Assembly: GCF_000002595.2 (NCBI RefSeq)
Contig: NC_057019.1
Coordinates: forward strand, 6,315,407-6,379,406
From: Chlamydomonas reinhardtii
Taxonomy: Eukaryota > Chlorophyta > Chlorophyceae > Chlamydomonadales > Chlamydomonadaceae
Reading direction: 5' to 3'
DNA: 64,000 nt
Numbering within the stretch: the stretch's first letter is position 1; each line of letters opens with the position of its first letter. Positions 35,901-48,054 of this stretch are shown here, piece after piece. The position numbers were made by a program, and so were the translations under genes. A model generated the notes under the pieces. That model did no database searches and had not been told where the DNA came from. It was given only the letters and a program-made list of their open reading frames with translations.

Positions 35901-38798
35901 GTGCGCCGGCTGTTGCAGCGCCGGCCCCCGCGGCTGAGCCGGCCGGCTGGTGTCCGCCGCGCCCACCAGCAGCTCCTCCCCTCTCCGCACTGCGCCTTCC
36001 GCGATCACCTCACCCTCGCCCGCCGCAGCTACAGATGCGTCCGCCGCCGCCGCCGCCCACTGCTGCTCAGGGTGCTGCGGGGCAGTCAGCACCAGCTGCA
36101 GCGAGCAGGCGCCCAGGTGGCCGCCGCCGCCAGGCCCTGCAGCCGGCGCGGTGGCGTCGTCCACCAGGCCCTGAGCGGTGTCAGGAGGGACACCGTGTCA
36201 GCGTCATCACTGGAAGCGCGAAGGGAAATGCACGGAACACGCTAACGCGAGCTTACTTGCCTCCGCTAGGCCTTTCTGGCACGCCGGACTCTGGCAGCTT
36301 TCCCATCCCCATCCCCATTCCCCCGGCCGTGGCGGCGCACCCACGGACCCCCGCACCCACGCACTCACCTGGACCACGTCTGCGAGATCCAGCTCGATGT
36401 CCTGCACCCCGCTGTGCAGCACCACCGGCACCTGGCGGGTCGGCCAGGCGAGGGAGGCGCGAGCTGTCGGCTGCTGACGGCGCAACAAGACCGGCCACCA
36501 GGCGAACATACGACAACTCCAGATGAACAAAGAAATGCTGAAACGCCACACCTGCTGCTGCACGCAGCTGAGCATAAGGCCACCGCAGTAACCTACCTCT
36601 TTCAGGACCGCCGCCGCCATCATGCCGGTTCCAGAGGTCACGATGCCGCCAGCACGCACCTCGGCCGCCGCCGCGGCCGCCGCCAGCACAAGCACGCGTG
36701 TGCGCAGCGGCCCCGCGCTGACGACACACAGGCGCACGACCGCAGGCTGCAGCGCTGCGCCGGCGCCGCCACCCATGCCCGCCGCGCCGCCGCTGCCGCT
36801 GCCGCGAATGACGGGCCACGCCAGCGCTGGTGGGCTGACATGCACGAGCCGCACCACCTCTTGCACCGGCAACATCTCGGGCACTGCGCCGTACAACCTT
36901 GCCTCCTCGCCTGCGAGCGCGGCGCCGCGCTCCACATCAGCCGCCCGCATCGCGCCGGACAGTGCGATGGCTGCGCCGCCGCTGCCAGCTGCGTCTGCCG
37001 CGGACGCGCTGCCACCGCGCCCGTGGCTGTGCCGTTCCGCCGCTGCATCCCGCTCGCGGTCCGCCTGGCGAGCCCAACGCACCAATGTGGACCCCACCTG
37101 CGCCTGCACAGAGCTAACCGAAGGCGGCGCCGGCGAACTGAGCGCCAGCAGCGCCGCCGGTGCGCTGGCAGATGGCCCTGCTGCGTCGCCCACAGCCGCG
37201 GGGCCCGGCTGCTGCGCCAGCTCGCCCCCACCGTTGCCCTGTATCTGCGCTGCTTGCGGCGCCGCTGGCGCCGGCTGGTCAGCCGCTCCGCCGCCGCCGC
37301 CGCCTTGAGCGGTCGCGGCAGGCGCCCCGTCGTCCCCGTCAGCGGGATCCTCGGCCGCCTCCTCCTCCAGCACACGGCTCCAGGTGAGCAGCAGTGTGCA
37401 GCCGCGCACGCAGGCGGCCCGCACCAGCGCCACACTGCCCTTGCCCATGCGCGGCGCCGGCAGCGCGGTGACTGCGTGCGGCGCCGACCCAGATGCGCCG
37501 CCCACGCCGGCGGCGGGCAGCGACATGGCGTGCCCCACCAGCCGCGGCGCCACGCCGACCAGGCCCGTGCTGTACTGCTCAAAGGTGCCGGCGTGGTCAG
37601 ACACCTGCAGCGGCCGCAGCACGGCACAGTGCGGAGTGTTGAGGGAGTGCGAGGACTGTGTGGCGCGTGCACGGGCGCCGCGCACTGCCCGTCGGGGCCC
37701 GACCAGCAAAAGCTCACACAGCGCATTCGCGGTAGGTGAGGTGTAGGCAGACACGCACCTTGACGGACACATTGAGGGAGCCGCACCAGCCACGGTACTC
37801 GCCCACCGCGCGGCGGACCCCACTGCTGGTCTGGTACATCGGCACCTGCACACCAGCCGCCTGGAGCGTCCGGGTAGGCCTCGTGCCTGACTCGGTCGCC
37901 GCCGCCGCCGCTGCCGCCGCACCTGTCGGCGCCGCCTTGTCTCGCCGCACCTGCAGCATTTGCCGTGCCAGGTGCAGGGCTGCGACCGGACCTTCCGATG
38001 GCGGGCAGGCTTCGGCGGCGTCGACGATGGCGTGTGGCGCGGTGCCGGCGCCGGGCAATGGCGCTGCGAGTCCCGGCCCCGATGCTGCAGCACTGCCTGC
38101 GGCTGCCATGGCGTCCCGCGTCCCGATTGCGGAAGGTCCCAGCGCCCCGCTCACGATGGGTTGTTCGGGATTGCCGCTGTGTATGCCGTGCGTCGCGGCG
38201 GGGGCTGTGCACCTGTAGCCGCAACGTGGCCCGCATCCGGACGCGGCGCCGGGATCATTGGTGCCTTGCAGCCTTGCTGGTTGCTCGTGGTCAGGGCCAG
38301 GTTCTGAATATGACAAGCCATGGGCTAGGGTGCAGGCCGGGAGCGGCTGCGGTATTGCTTCGCAGCTCCGGCAGCCTGAGCGCTCGCCGCAGGCAGCTGA
38401 TGCGTCCGTACGGTTACTCGCCTGTCGCGTCTCCCTCACGGCGATGCGGCTCCTGCACAAGCCCTGGGCTGACACCAGCTGGCCGCCCAATACCATCGCT
38501 GCAAACGACACAAGCACTCCTCCGACGGCCTAAATTCGAGGGCGAGAACGCGTCACATCGCAAAGACTGGGTTAGTCACGAGTTGAAAGGCATTCAGGCG
38601 ACGGTACTCAGCCCGACAAAACCCGTGTGAAGGTGCGGCCGGGTTTTGCGTGCTCAGTTTCGGGCGGCTTACCTGAAGCAATACATCAACTGAAAACACT
38701 GAGAGCTTGCCGTCTCGCGCTAGGAGAGACGCGAAAACAGCCAAGGCGCATAACGCGACCAACCCAGCCAGTAGTGCGCAGCGAGCGACATAACTCAT
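32948..38798 (-). CDS. Large orphan membrane protein, about 1,671 residues
   Basis: Six exons: 38798-38673, 38529-37759, 37604-36597, 36431-36369, 36170-34636, 34460-32948. All phases agree, and the strong donor GGAAT|GTAAGA closes exon 5. Two N-terminal hydrophobic segments (CALLAGLVALCALAVFASLL; VGGVLVSFAAMVLGGQLVSA) are followed by over 1,000 residues that are mostly Ala/Gly/Pro-rich. Within these sit short ordered islands (SLNVSVKVSDHAGTFEQYS, VVLHSGVQDIELDLADVVQ). The last 250 residues carry four to five helices (MKLVLLALFILAEVLGNLCI, ASVYDWATLVGIPLLLFLC, LCISVVMSFLDIVIYRYTC, VLMASAVTRILFCGTCALLE) and an Arg-rich C-terminus. The helix layout suggests a polytopic membrane protein with a large soluble loop. 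I recognise no family. An upstream in-frame Met at 38879 would add 27 residues. Confidence 0.72.
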
Positions 38799-40451
38799 AC
38801 CACTGCAGCTCAAGAAGCAATACAGTTGCAGCAGCATCCGCCTTAGCTCCTTCCCGCAAAGTGAGAGCTCCATTTGCACACCTCTCGCGCCCTAGCCTAA
38901 ATTCATTATAGACCAAGTGTAACGAACACTTCAGCCTGAAACATGATGCTCTAGCGCCCCATTAGGTACAAATGCCGTTTCGCGTTCGTGCCTCTGTGTT
39001 CTCCTCTTGCCCCCATCCGCCCCCATCGTCTGTCTTGCCGGGAGGTGCCGGGCTGGCACATCTGTTGTCCCGCTCTCGCACCGCGCCTCCAACCCGATGT
39101 ATTCACCATGGGGAATAAGCCGTGCGCGCGCGTTGCGCTGTCCTACCACTGCAAGCCGACTCTTCTCCAGCCTCACGCGCCATCAGGCGCCATCCCAGAG
39201 AGCCCTAGCCACGCGGGTACCACTCCGGCAAGTCCCTAGGGACTGCGTGTGTCCAATGCCCTAGATTGCCGAAATGTTATCATGTGACATACAATAAGGT
39301 CCCTGAATGATTTCCGGGCATGAACTCGAGCGGGAGCCGAAGTCGAAATGCTAAATGTCGCGCTCGCCTGGACTTACTGGAATTCGCCCTACGCTGTCCG
39401 GATGACATATATAGGTGAACCCTAGTAGACGGCACTAGATACAGGCCCAAAATACCGCCTATGCGAGATATGGGCTCTGGTCAATTTCGCGACTTGAGCC
39501 CTGACCAACATATTTTGTCCTCTGCCGAGCGCTAATGTCCACTTATGATGTAAGTTATGTACCTACAAAAAGGCGGCGTCTAAATACTGCGGTAGGATTT
39601 GCCTCGGGCGACTCCCAGAGCCCTCCGAGCGTGCGGAGAATTGTGCACATAACTTTTTGATGCCTATTCTTTTTACAGTGGCGATTGCGTATCCTGCATA
39701 CACTGTGCGTACGCCATCCGTCACGCTATCACGCTTTTAGTTTTCACGACGAAAATATTTGCGTGTCCCATTGCACACCCCATGCACGGCTGCAGCCGTA
39801 CGGCCTTTCAGGTCGCCTCCTCGTAGCTCCGCACCATAGTAGCCGGATAGACGAGACGAAGCCGTAGGTATGCTGGCGGCCTGGTCAGATGATACCTGTT
39901 GGGTCTACCAGGCTGTCAAAGTTTGGACACAGCAAATGACCAGAGTGGTACCCGCGTGGCCCTAGCCAGTATGCCCGGATTATCCTTCTCCCATGGTAGC
40001 AGGGAAGGCTGCCATTACGACACTTGTGCACATAGTCAATAAAAGGTTCCGCAACATCAGGCAGGGCTTGCGTCGAGTGGTGTCGGCCGTGACAGCCAGG
40101 GGAGATAGTCATCCATGCTGTGCGCAAATGCGGTCCCAGGCCTTCTTTACCAGTACGCCAGCCCCCCTGGCCTCCTCTCGCGTTTACAAACCCCACGCCA
40201 TGCCGTTTCCCGCGGAGCCGTACGGTTGCTGACTTAGACGGGCCCCAGCATGACTCACAGTAACCGGTGTGTCCATGTCGACCCGTCTGATCTTGGGCAA
40301 CTTATTTTTGCGAGCCCCCACCAATGTTGGGTGCGCTAAAGGACATACGAATTTGCTGCACACGTCCAATCTTCTTAAGCTACGCTAGCCAACGATCGCT
40401 TTTGCTAGTTGTAGACCGCAAGTCGCGCTAGCGAGCTGCCGCGACGCAACG
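38799..40451. other. Divergent spacer, locally AT-richer
   Basis: 1.65 kb without a supported gene between two divergent genes. 39245-39900 is clearly less GC-rich than the neighbours, with no CA/GT runs. A perfect 14-bp palindrome AGTCCCTAGGGACT lies at about 39230. No terminal inverted repeats were recognised by eye. Confidence 0.5.
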
Positions 40452-43400
40452 ATGAAAGCCATCGTTTGCGAGGGATTGGGAGATGCGAGGTCGCCGCTGG
40501 GGACGGGCTGTCTGGCGCTCAAGGAACTGCCCGAGCCCAAATTGCCCGATGGTCATGTGCGCGTGCAAGTAGCCGCTGCAAGCCTGAACTTCCCCGACGC
40601 ACTACAAATTAAGGTAGGAGGCCAAGGCTGCAAAGGTGGCCCATCCATGACGGTTGCCGCAGCGCAAACTCAACAGGCAGCCTTCCTTGATTATGTTATG
40701 TAATCATAAGTATGAGCACAGACATGGCAATGCAACAATTTAACACAACTGAGCACACCTGAGTCTCAAGAACCTCTTCACGCTTACGCTCATTTGGCCC
40801 AACATAGACGCAAAAACCAACCAACATGATTCATTTGGCCTGGATACTCTGCCTCGGGAAGGGGAGGGGGAAGGGGAGGGGGAAGGGGAGGGGGCAAGGG
40901 CAGGGGGAAGGCTGGAAGGGGAGAGGGAAGGGGAGGCGGAAGGGAGGGCGAAGGGGAGGCTGGAAGGGGAGGCGGAACGGGACGAGATCTGGCAGATCCA
41001 TGACGGTGCCCCACAGCAAACTAAGCAGGCAGCCTAATGACTTTCCAAAGCGCAAGCATGCAGACAAACGTATCCCGCTGTCACGCACGCCTGCGCACGC
41101 GCTTCGGCCAAGTGGCCACCTTGCTTGGTCTCACTCATCACAGGGTGGGTACCAGGACAAACCCAAGCTGCCCTTCATTCCCGGCTCCGAGGTCTCCGGC
41201 GTGGTGACGGAGGTGGCAAGCGGGGTCAAGTCGCTGCGAGTGGGCGACAAGGTGAGGGCCCAATGCTATGTGGACGTGTGGGCTACGGTTGCAAGGAGCG
41301 CGGGGGTTAGCGCTCGGAGAGGATACCTCGCACGGCCATGGCGCTCATGAGCTTGTTTGCTTCGCACCGCATGGTGTACAGTGTCAGTGCCTCCCACGCT
41401 CCCTTCATAGAAGTTGTTACATTTGCAGGCAGCGCTCTGCCGCGCCCAGGCGGCACCAGTGTCACACTGCAAGCGCCCCGTCAGCACCTCCTCATGGCGT
41501 TTCCTGCGCATGTCGCGTCGCGGCTGCAGGTGTGTGCTGTGCGGCAGACCGGCGCGTTCGCGGAGCAGGCGGTGGTGCCGGCGCCAGCGGCCTGGAGGGT
41601 GCCAGGTGAGTGGCCCGCCCGCAGCTCAGACCGCCACCAGCAATCCAGCAATCCATGCAGCGCCCGGCAATGCGGGGCATGCGGACATAGGCTAGCACGC
41701 ATGGGACATCTCGATGCCAGCTTCGATGGTAGTTATTGGCCGTGCACCCCAACGCACGCGCCCTGTCGACCCTTTTCCCTGTGCGTTCCTGTGACACTCG
41801 CGCTGACTCCTGAGCACGCGCCTACTGCGGTTCTCATGGGACCGTGCAGAGGGTCTGGCGCTGGAGGATGCCGCCGCCATCCCCATCGTGTACGGCACGG
41901 CTGACGTGTCACTACGGCACCGCGCGCAACTGAAGCCAGGTGCGTCCCGCCTGTCGCGCTGGCTGGTGCACGCGTGCCGGTGCAGCCGCAAGACCTCGGC
42001 CTGAGTCCTCCCGCTCAGCCCGTTCCCCTGCCGAAGCACTGGCACTGTCCCGCTTCTCTGGGGGCCCCCTGCCCTCCACACCCAACCCAGCACTACCCCA
42101 CCACTTTAGGAGCGGAATGAAGTACCCCCAGCCCCCAGCTCTTTTGCGTTGGGTTCGGTTTGGTTTGGGCTGGTGTCTATAAACCCCCTCCCACTCCCCA
42201 ACCCCCCCGAGCTGCCCCCTCAAGGCACCCCCAACCGCCCCCAACACCACCCACAGGCCAGACGGTGCTCGTGCTGGGCGCCGCAGGCGGCGTGGGCGTG
42301 GCGGCGCTGCAGCTAGCCAAGCTGGCGGGTGCCCGCGTGGTGGCGGTGGCCGGCGGCGCCGCCAAGGCCGACTTCCTGCGGGGCCAGGGCGCTGACGCGG
42401 TGGTTGACAGCGAGGCGGCGGCGGCGGCCAAGACGCCGCTGCACAAGGCCATCAAGCAGGCGGCGCCCAAGGGTGGGTGCAAGGGCGGGGAGCGGTTAGG
42501 GAAGGCGAGTGAGGGTAGTTAAAATGGACACTGAACCGAGTGGCCGGGGTCAGTGCTTATGGGTGGGAGCCTGGGAGGGAAGGTCCTCAGTACTGGGGCC
42601 ACTGGACGTTCCATCTCTTCCAGCAACCCTCCGCACCAACTGCCTTGTCGCAGCCCTCGGGATCATACTCCTTGTCTCTGGGCCTCGAACCTTGACCAAC
42701 CACACGCACGAACGTCGTACCCCTTGCAATCTCACGAGCACAGGCGTTGATGTTGTGTTTGACCCTGTGGGCGGCTCCCAGCTGTTTGAGGCGCTCAAGT
42801 GTGTGGCCTGGGGCGCGCAGTACCTGGTCATCGGATTCGCCAGCGGCGACATACCTAAGGTGTGGCTGTGGCCGTGGTTGTGACTGTGGCTGTGGTTGCG
42901 ACTGTGGCTGTGGAAATAGCTGTCGCTGTGGGTGTGGCTGTGGGTGTGGGTGTTGGCGTACCGGTGGTGGTGGTGGTGGTGGTGGTGGTGGTGGTGGTGG
43001 TGGTGGTGGTGGTGGTGGTGGTGGTGGTGGTGGTGGTGGTGGTGGTGGTGGTGGTGGTGGTGGTGGTGGTGGTGGTGGTGGTGGTGGTGGTGGTGGTGGT
43101 GGTGGTGGTGGTGGTGGTGGTGGTGGTGGTGGTGGTGGCAGGCGGCGGCGGGCTACATGGGGATGGGGCGCCAGGCTACTGACCTGTGCATAGGGCGCGG
43201 CTAGCGAGCATTGAGCTGTCCACATTGTGGTTGTAGCGCGACGGAGCCACTGTACAAATCGGCTTGACTTGCGTTTACATGGCTGTCCGCGGCTGCAGGT
43301 GCCAGCCAACCTGCTGCTGGTGAAGAACACAACCATGCACGGCGTGTTCTGGTAAGCGAGGCTTGCAGGGATACCCTGACATGACCTCCAGCTCGAGCAA

Positions 43401-44122
43401 CAGTGAATTGCGTGCCTGCCGCTCTGCCGCGCCGCTCTCGTCAATCCACCCTTCTCACTCTCCTAGGATGGGCCTGCCCTGACCGATTGCCGACCTGCTG
43501 TCGCCGCCTCGTCTCCCGTCCTCTCGTCGCTCTTTTGCATGGGCTTTGATTAAATTAAATGGGCTGATTAAATGGGCTGATACCGGTATCTGCCGCCCGC
43601 CTGGCGGCCTGCCTGCAGGGGCTCCTACATGATGCACCAGCCGCGTGTGCTGGCAGACTCCATGCGCCAAGTGCTGGAGTGGTTTGGCCAGGGCAAGCTG
43701 CGCGTGGAGGTGTTCGCGAGGTGGGTGGGAGCGCACTGGGGCAGGGCAGGGGGCTGTGGCGCTGGGAGCTTGTGGGTAACGGCGGTGTCCGCCGGACCTG
43801 GGGTCGTTGGGGGGGGCTGCGGCGGTGCAGGTCAGGAGTGAGGAACCGGAAAGGGGGTACAGAGGACTCGCCGACTGGTCAGCGGCGCCAGGATGGCTGC
43901 GCCCCCGCCTTACACCAAAGCAGTGGGCTCGCAGGCAACAAGCAGGCCGCCACAGCCCGTAGCACCGATACTCTGGTGTTCTTGGTCCAACCCTCCGACG
44001 TCCCAACCCCGCTGCTCCGCAGGTTCCCTCTGGAGCGAGTGACGGAGGCGTTCCAGGTGATTCTGGACCGGCGGGTGCGCGGCAAAGTCCTGCTCACCAT
44101 GGCGCCACGTGCTCGGCTGTAG
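40452..44122 (+). CDS. Quinone-oxidoreductase-type MDR enzyme (zinc-free), possible PTS1
   Basis: Nine exons: 40452-40613, 41144-41251, 41530-41605, 41850-41939, 42257-42472, 42744-42859, 43299-43351, 43619-43720, 44023-44122, giving 340 residues, normal for the family. The N-terminal catalytic fold has ASLNFPDALQIKGGYQDKPK and LPFIPGSEVSGVVTEVASGV. No structural zinc Cys cluster or GHE zinc motif is present, so this is the NADPH:quinone reductase/enoyl reductase branch of the MDR superfamily. The cofactor site is GQTVLVLGAAGGVGVAALQL (near residues 146-165). Then follow GVDVVFDPVGGSQLFEALK, YLVIGFASGDIPKVPANLLL, and FPLERVTEAFQVILDRRVRGK before the end MAPRARL. The C-terminal ARL is an accepted plant-type peroxisomal tripeptide, so peroxisome targeting is possible (inference). 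Reaction: NADPH-dependent reduction of quinones or reactive enones; the substrate cannot be read from sequence. Confidence 0.9.
40855..40985. repeat. G-rich minisatellite in MDR intron 1
   Basis: GGGGAAGGGGAGG-type purine tract, polypurine on the plus strand over about 130 bp. Confidence 0.9.
42963..43138. repeat. (GGT)n trinucleotide run, about 175 bp
   Basis: Almost pure GGT repeat (nearly 60 units) in intron 6 of the MDR gene, about 100 bp after the donor site. It is preceded by GTGGCTGTGG-type repeats. Confidence 0.97.
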
Positions 44123-44977
44123 CTGCAGCGGAGGAGGGCAGGAGCAGGTGGCTGTAGCCGAGGCTGCAGCGCTGCAGGGCGTGAGGCTGCGGGCGTCTGG
44201 TCTGACAGGTTGGCGGCAGCAGTGCTGGGAGCTGAATCGGCACAGGCTTGCGCGCGATGTGTATGTACACTAGCAGCAGGGTCAGGGCATCGTAGGTGAC
44301 AGGGCCGGCAATGGCATTGCACTGAGCATGCAGGGCGATAGCGTCAGAGCCACGGGGTTTTATGTGGCAGGGAGCACGCGCTGGTGGCACTGTGGCAGGG
44401 CTGCGTTATAGATTGTGTGCAGGGCAAGAGCGGGAGGCCTTGCTGTGCAAGATGGCAGCACACCTGCAGGTGTGCCGTTTTTTAATACCGGTTTAGCCAG
44501 TTATTGAGTGCTACATGACCATCCGATGCGCCATACAGATGGAGCATGTTGCATTTGTAGGAATTCAATGGCGTGTGTTGAAGCCTAGAGGAATGCTGGA
44601 GCATGGGAGGGTGCAGGGGCTGGCGTGTCATCTTTGATTATTGGCTGGTTCCAGTGCATCCACTAGATATATACAGAGATACTGTACACGTTCACTGCTC
44701 CAGAACAGAAGCCGCACACGCACAGAGCTCGCAACCGAATCTCGCTCGACTGACTCCGCTCAAGCCCTGGCCCCTTCTAGCAATTTCATTCAGTATCAAC
44801 AAGATTTCTGTTTACCAAATCTCTGTTGCACACCTGATGCACGCGACATGGCTGGCGGGAGTCTTGCAGGTCCAACTGAGGACTGTATAGATGGCTGCAA
44901 TAGAGACTAGCATAAATTTCGTTTAGTTCAGGAGAGGATAAAGCGGCCCAGGGCGGACTTCTGGAAGTTTGGGCACC
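44123..44977. other. Spacer between MDR and WD40 genes
   Basis: Same-strand spacer. ATATATA at 44667-44673 lies about 305 bp before the WD40 start and may belong to its promoter. No gene is supported. Confidence 0.45.
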
Positions 44978-46216
44978 ATGAGCGCGAGCGACAAGCGCGA
45001 GCGGCAGGAGGTTTATACATATGTGGCACCGGACCCGGTGTACGCCATGAACTGGAGCGTGAGTTGCCCTCGGGCACGGCTATGACGGGCGCTCGCTGGG
45101 CTGCTGGGGACGGGGCTTGGGAAGGCGGGAGGCCCGGCGCCGTCTGCAGACCCTGCCGCTTTGTTTGGGTGGATAGGACTGTGTCGCGGCAAACGTCCTT
45201 GCGGACTGCACTGGCTTGAATGCCATGAGCCAAGGGGCGCTGTGGAGAGGCAGAGCAGAGGGCGGGGATGCCAAGCAGCGCGTGGCGTGGCGGCCGCCGC
45301 CCCTGCCTACACCTGACTGCCCTCGGGGCTGCCGACGATTGCTGACTCGCTGTACGACAAATTGGCGTGCCAGAGGGCCGGGGCTGTGGGATGGCGATGG
45401 CAGTAACATTCTGCAAGCATGCCTCTGCTGTGCCACCACGTGCTCACACACCCACACTCGCCTGCACCCGCTAACTTGCCCATGACCCACACCTACACCC
45501 CGCACAACCCTGCACACCCGCACCCGCAACCATACCTACCACAGGTACGGCGGGACAAGCGCTTCCGACTGGGCGTTGCTTCATTCCGGGAGGACGTCAC
45601 CAACTATGTTGACATTGTGTCGCGTGAGTCCAGGCGCACACGGGGCGATTGAGTAACATGGGGATTGCGGACGGCAGTTACACTGTTACGGGGGTATGAA
45701 GTGGAGCTGTAGAGTACAGCCGGAGATAAGCACATCGTTCGGCACAGAGGGAGTGTGTCTTGGCCTTGCCCACCCCACACTGCTCCACTTCCCCGCCTCC
45801 CCGCCTCCCCGCTCCCCGCCTCCCCCCCGCCCCCCGCCTGCCCCAGTGGACGACGAGTCGGACGAGCTGCGGGCGGACCCCGGGCTGCGCTTCCCGCACG
45901 ACTACCCGGCCACCAAGCTCATGTGGATGCCGGACCGCGAGGGCTGTCGGCCCGACCTGTTGGCGACCACAGGTGCGGCGGGGCTGTGGCGGTGGTGGTG
46001 GTGGTGGTGGCGGCGGTCGTGGTGGTGGTGGTGGCGGCGGTCAGGGATGGGATGTGGGTTGGGGGATTGTTCGAGATGTCTGGCGCAGGTACAAGTGGCC
46101 GGGCTGGCAGCAGTGCTGCACTTGGTAACACTGCCGTTATGTGTCTGACACAAGCCGCACACACGTCTGGGCTGGTACATGCACCTGCTTCGGCCGGTTT
46201 ACACGGATTACCCGCC

Positions 46217-46254
<38 letters not shown>

Positions 46255-48021
46255 CACACGTGCACACACAACCACCACACAGGGGAGGCGCTACGCATCT
46301 GGCGTGTGTGTGACGGCTCGGAGGGCGAGGAGAGCGGCAGCGGGCCGGGCGGACGCGGCGTTCAGCTGCGGTCACTGCTTAACAACGTGAGCGGCGTGCG
46401 GGGCGCGCGTTTGCGCTGTGTACGCTGTCATGTTAGTGTTAGGGGGCACATGGGAAGGCAAACGGGCAGGGCAGTGTGTGCGCTGCGTGATCTGTGTTGC
46501 GGTGGTGTGTGCGGGCCGTGTGCCGTCATGGGGGCTGCGTGTCGCGTGCCTGCATAGGTTGTGGGGTTGTGTGTATGTGTGTGTGGGCGATCACAATGTG
46601 GGGTTCGGACCCGGGTGTGAGGAGGGTTGGGCGGGTTGCGCGAACTCATCAGAGCGGCAGCTGCGCTCACGCTGCAAGCCCATCCAAATCTACGGTCACA
46701 ACTGTTTGCACACCCACGAACCCTTCAAACAAACCGCCCAAACCCGCATCAACGTTCTCGCACCTCGCAGAACAAGCAGTCGGAGTTCTCGGCGCCACTC
46801 ACGTCCTTCGACTGGAACGAGGCCGACCCCAAGCGCCTGGGCACCTCCTCCATCGACACCACCTGCACCATCTGGGACATCGAGGTGCGGCGCGGATGGC
46901 GGCGTGCGGCGTGTGGCGTGTGGCGTGGGATGGAGGCTGGTGGTGGTGGCGGCGTTTCGTCCGCCCTTGCTTAACGTCTCACCTCCCTGGAGTGACCTGC
47001 AGTCGCTCACCGCGGCTGTGTGCGTCCTCTGTGCCTTACGCCTCCACCGCCCCCCCCCATCGCCCAGCAAGCCATGCCAGTACCCCCCCCCTTAGCTAGT
47101 CATGAAGGTAAACCTCCCCCGCCCCACCCCTCGTCTTCGGAGCCCTGCCAAGCTCCTCCCCCACCTCCTCCCCCGCCGGCACCTGCTGTCTACTTCGCTA
47201 CACTTCTCTGTACCAATCCTTGCAACCCCCGCCGGCAACGACGCGGTTGCTGTGCCACTGTGCCTGGCTACAACTTCACTTCTTGGTTTATTATGAATGT
47301 AGTAACCCATCTCCCCACCACCCCCTCCTCTCCCCCACCTGCAGAAAGGCGAGGTGGACACGCAGCTCATCGCGCACGACCGGGAGGTGTACGACATAGC
47401 CTGGGGTGGGCTGGGCGTGTTCGCCACCGTCAGCGCGGACGGCAGCGTGCGCGTGTTCGACCTGCGGTGAGCGGAGGGGGGGCGAGAGGGCGGGAGGGAG
47501 GGAGGGAGGGCATCGGGATGGGGGGCCGGGCGGGAGGGAGGCCTTTTCATGTTATGATCACAGTTTTGGAGCGCTGGCGGGGGATGGCGAGGTGGTTCAC
47601 CTAAAAGCAACCATGACACACGAAGATGTAGGGCAGGCGTGGGTGCGCGCGGGGAGGGGGCTGAAAGGCGTGCGCCTGCGTGGTACGGGGTTCGTGTCTA
47701 CGGCGCATGGGGGGTCGTGGCTGCTGCCAGGCCTGTCGGGCGGGTGGCACGTGGCACGTGGCGGGTGGACTGCTGGTCAAACTCCGACATTCCCAGTCCC
47801 AGCCCATGTCCGCACGGGTCCCGAGCCACTCCCATCCCGCCCTTCCTCCCGCCCCGCATCCCCCATCTCCTCCTCCCCCTCGCCGCAGCGACAAGGAGCA
47901 CTCGACCATCATCTACGAGAGCCCGCAGCCCGACACGCCGCTGCTGCGCCTGGGCTGGAACCGGCAGGACCCCCGCTACATGGCCACCATACTGCAGGTG
48001 TGCGGCGGCTGGGTATATGTA

Positions 48022-48054
<33 letters not shown>

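Noticed and set aside
36414-37739. 441-codon plus-strand open frame
   Set aside because: Antisense shadow of the large membrane-protein exons; GC-rich coding DNA is often open on both strands.
39230-39243. Palindrome AGTCCCTAGGGACT as a transposon end
   Set aside because: Single occurrence with no partner inverted repeat found.
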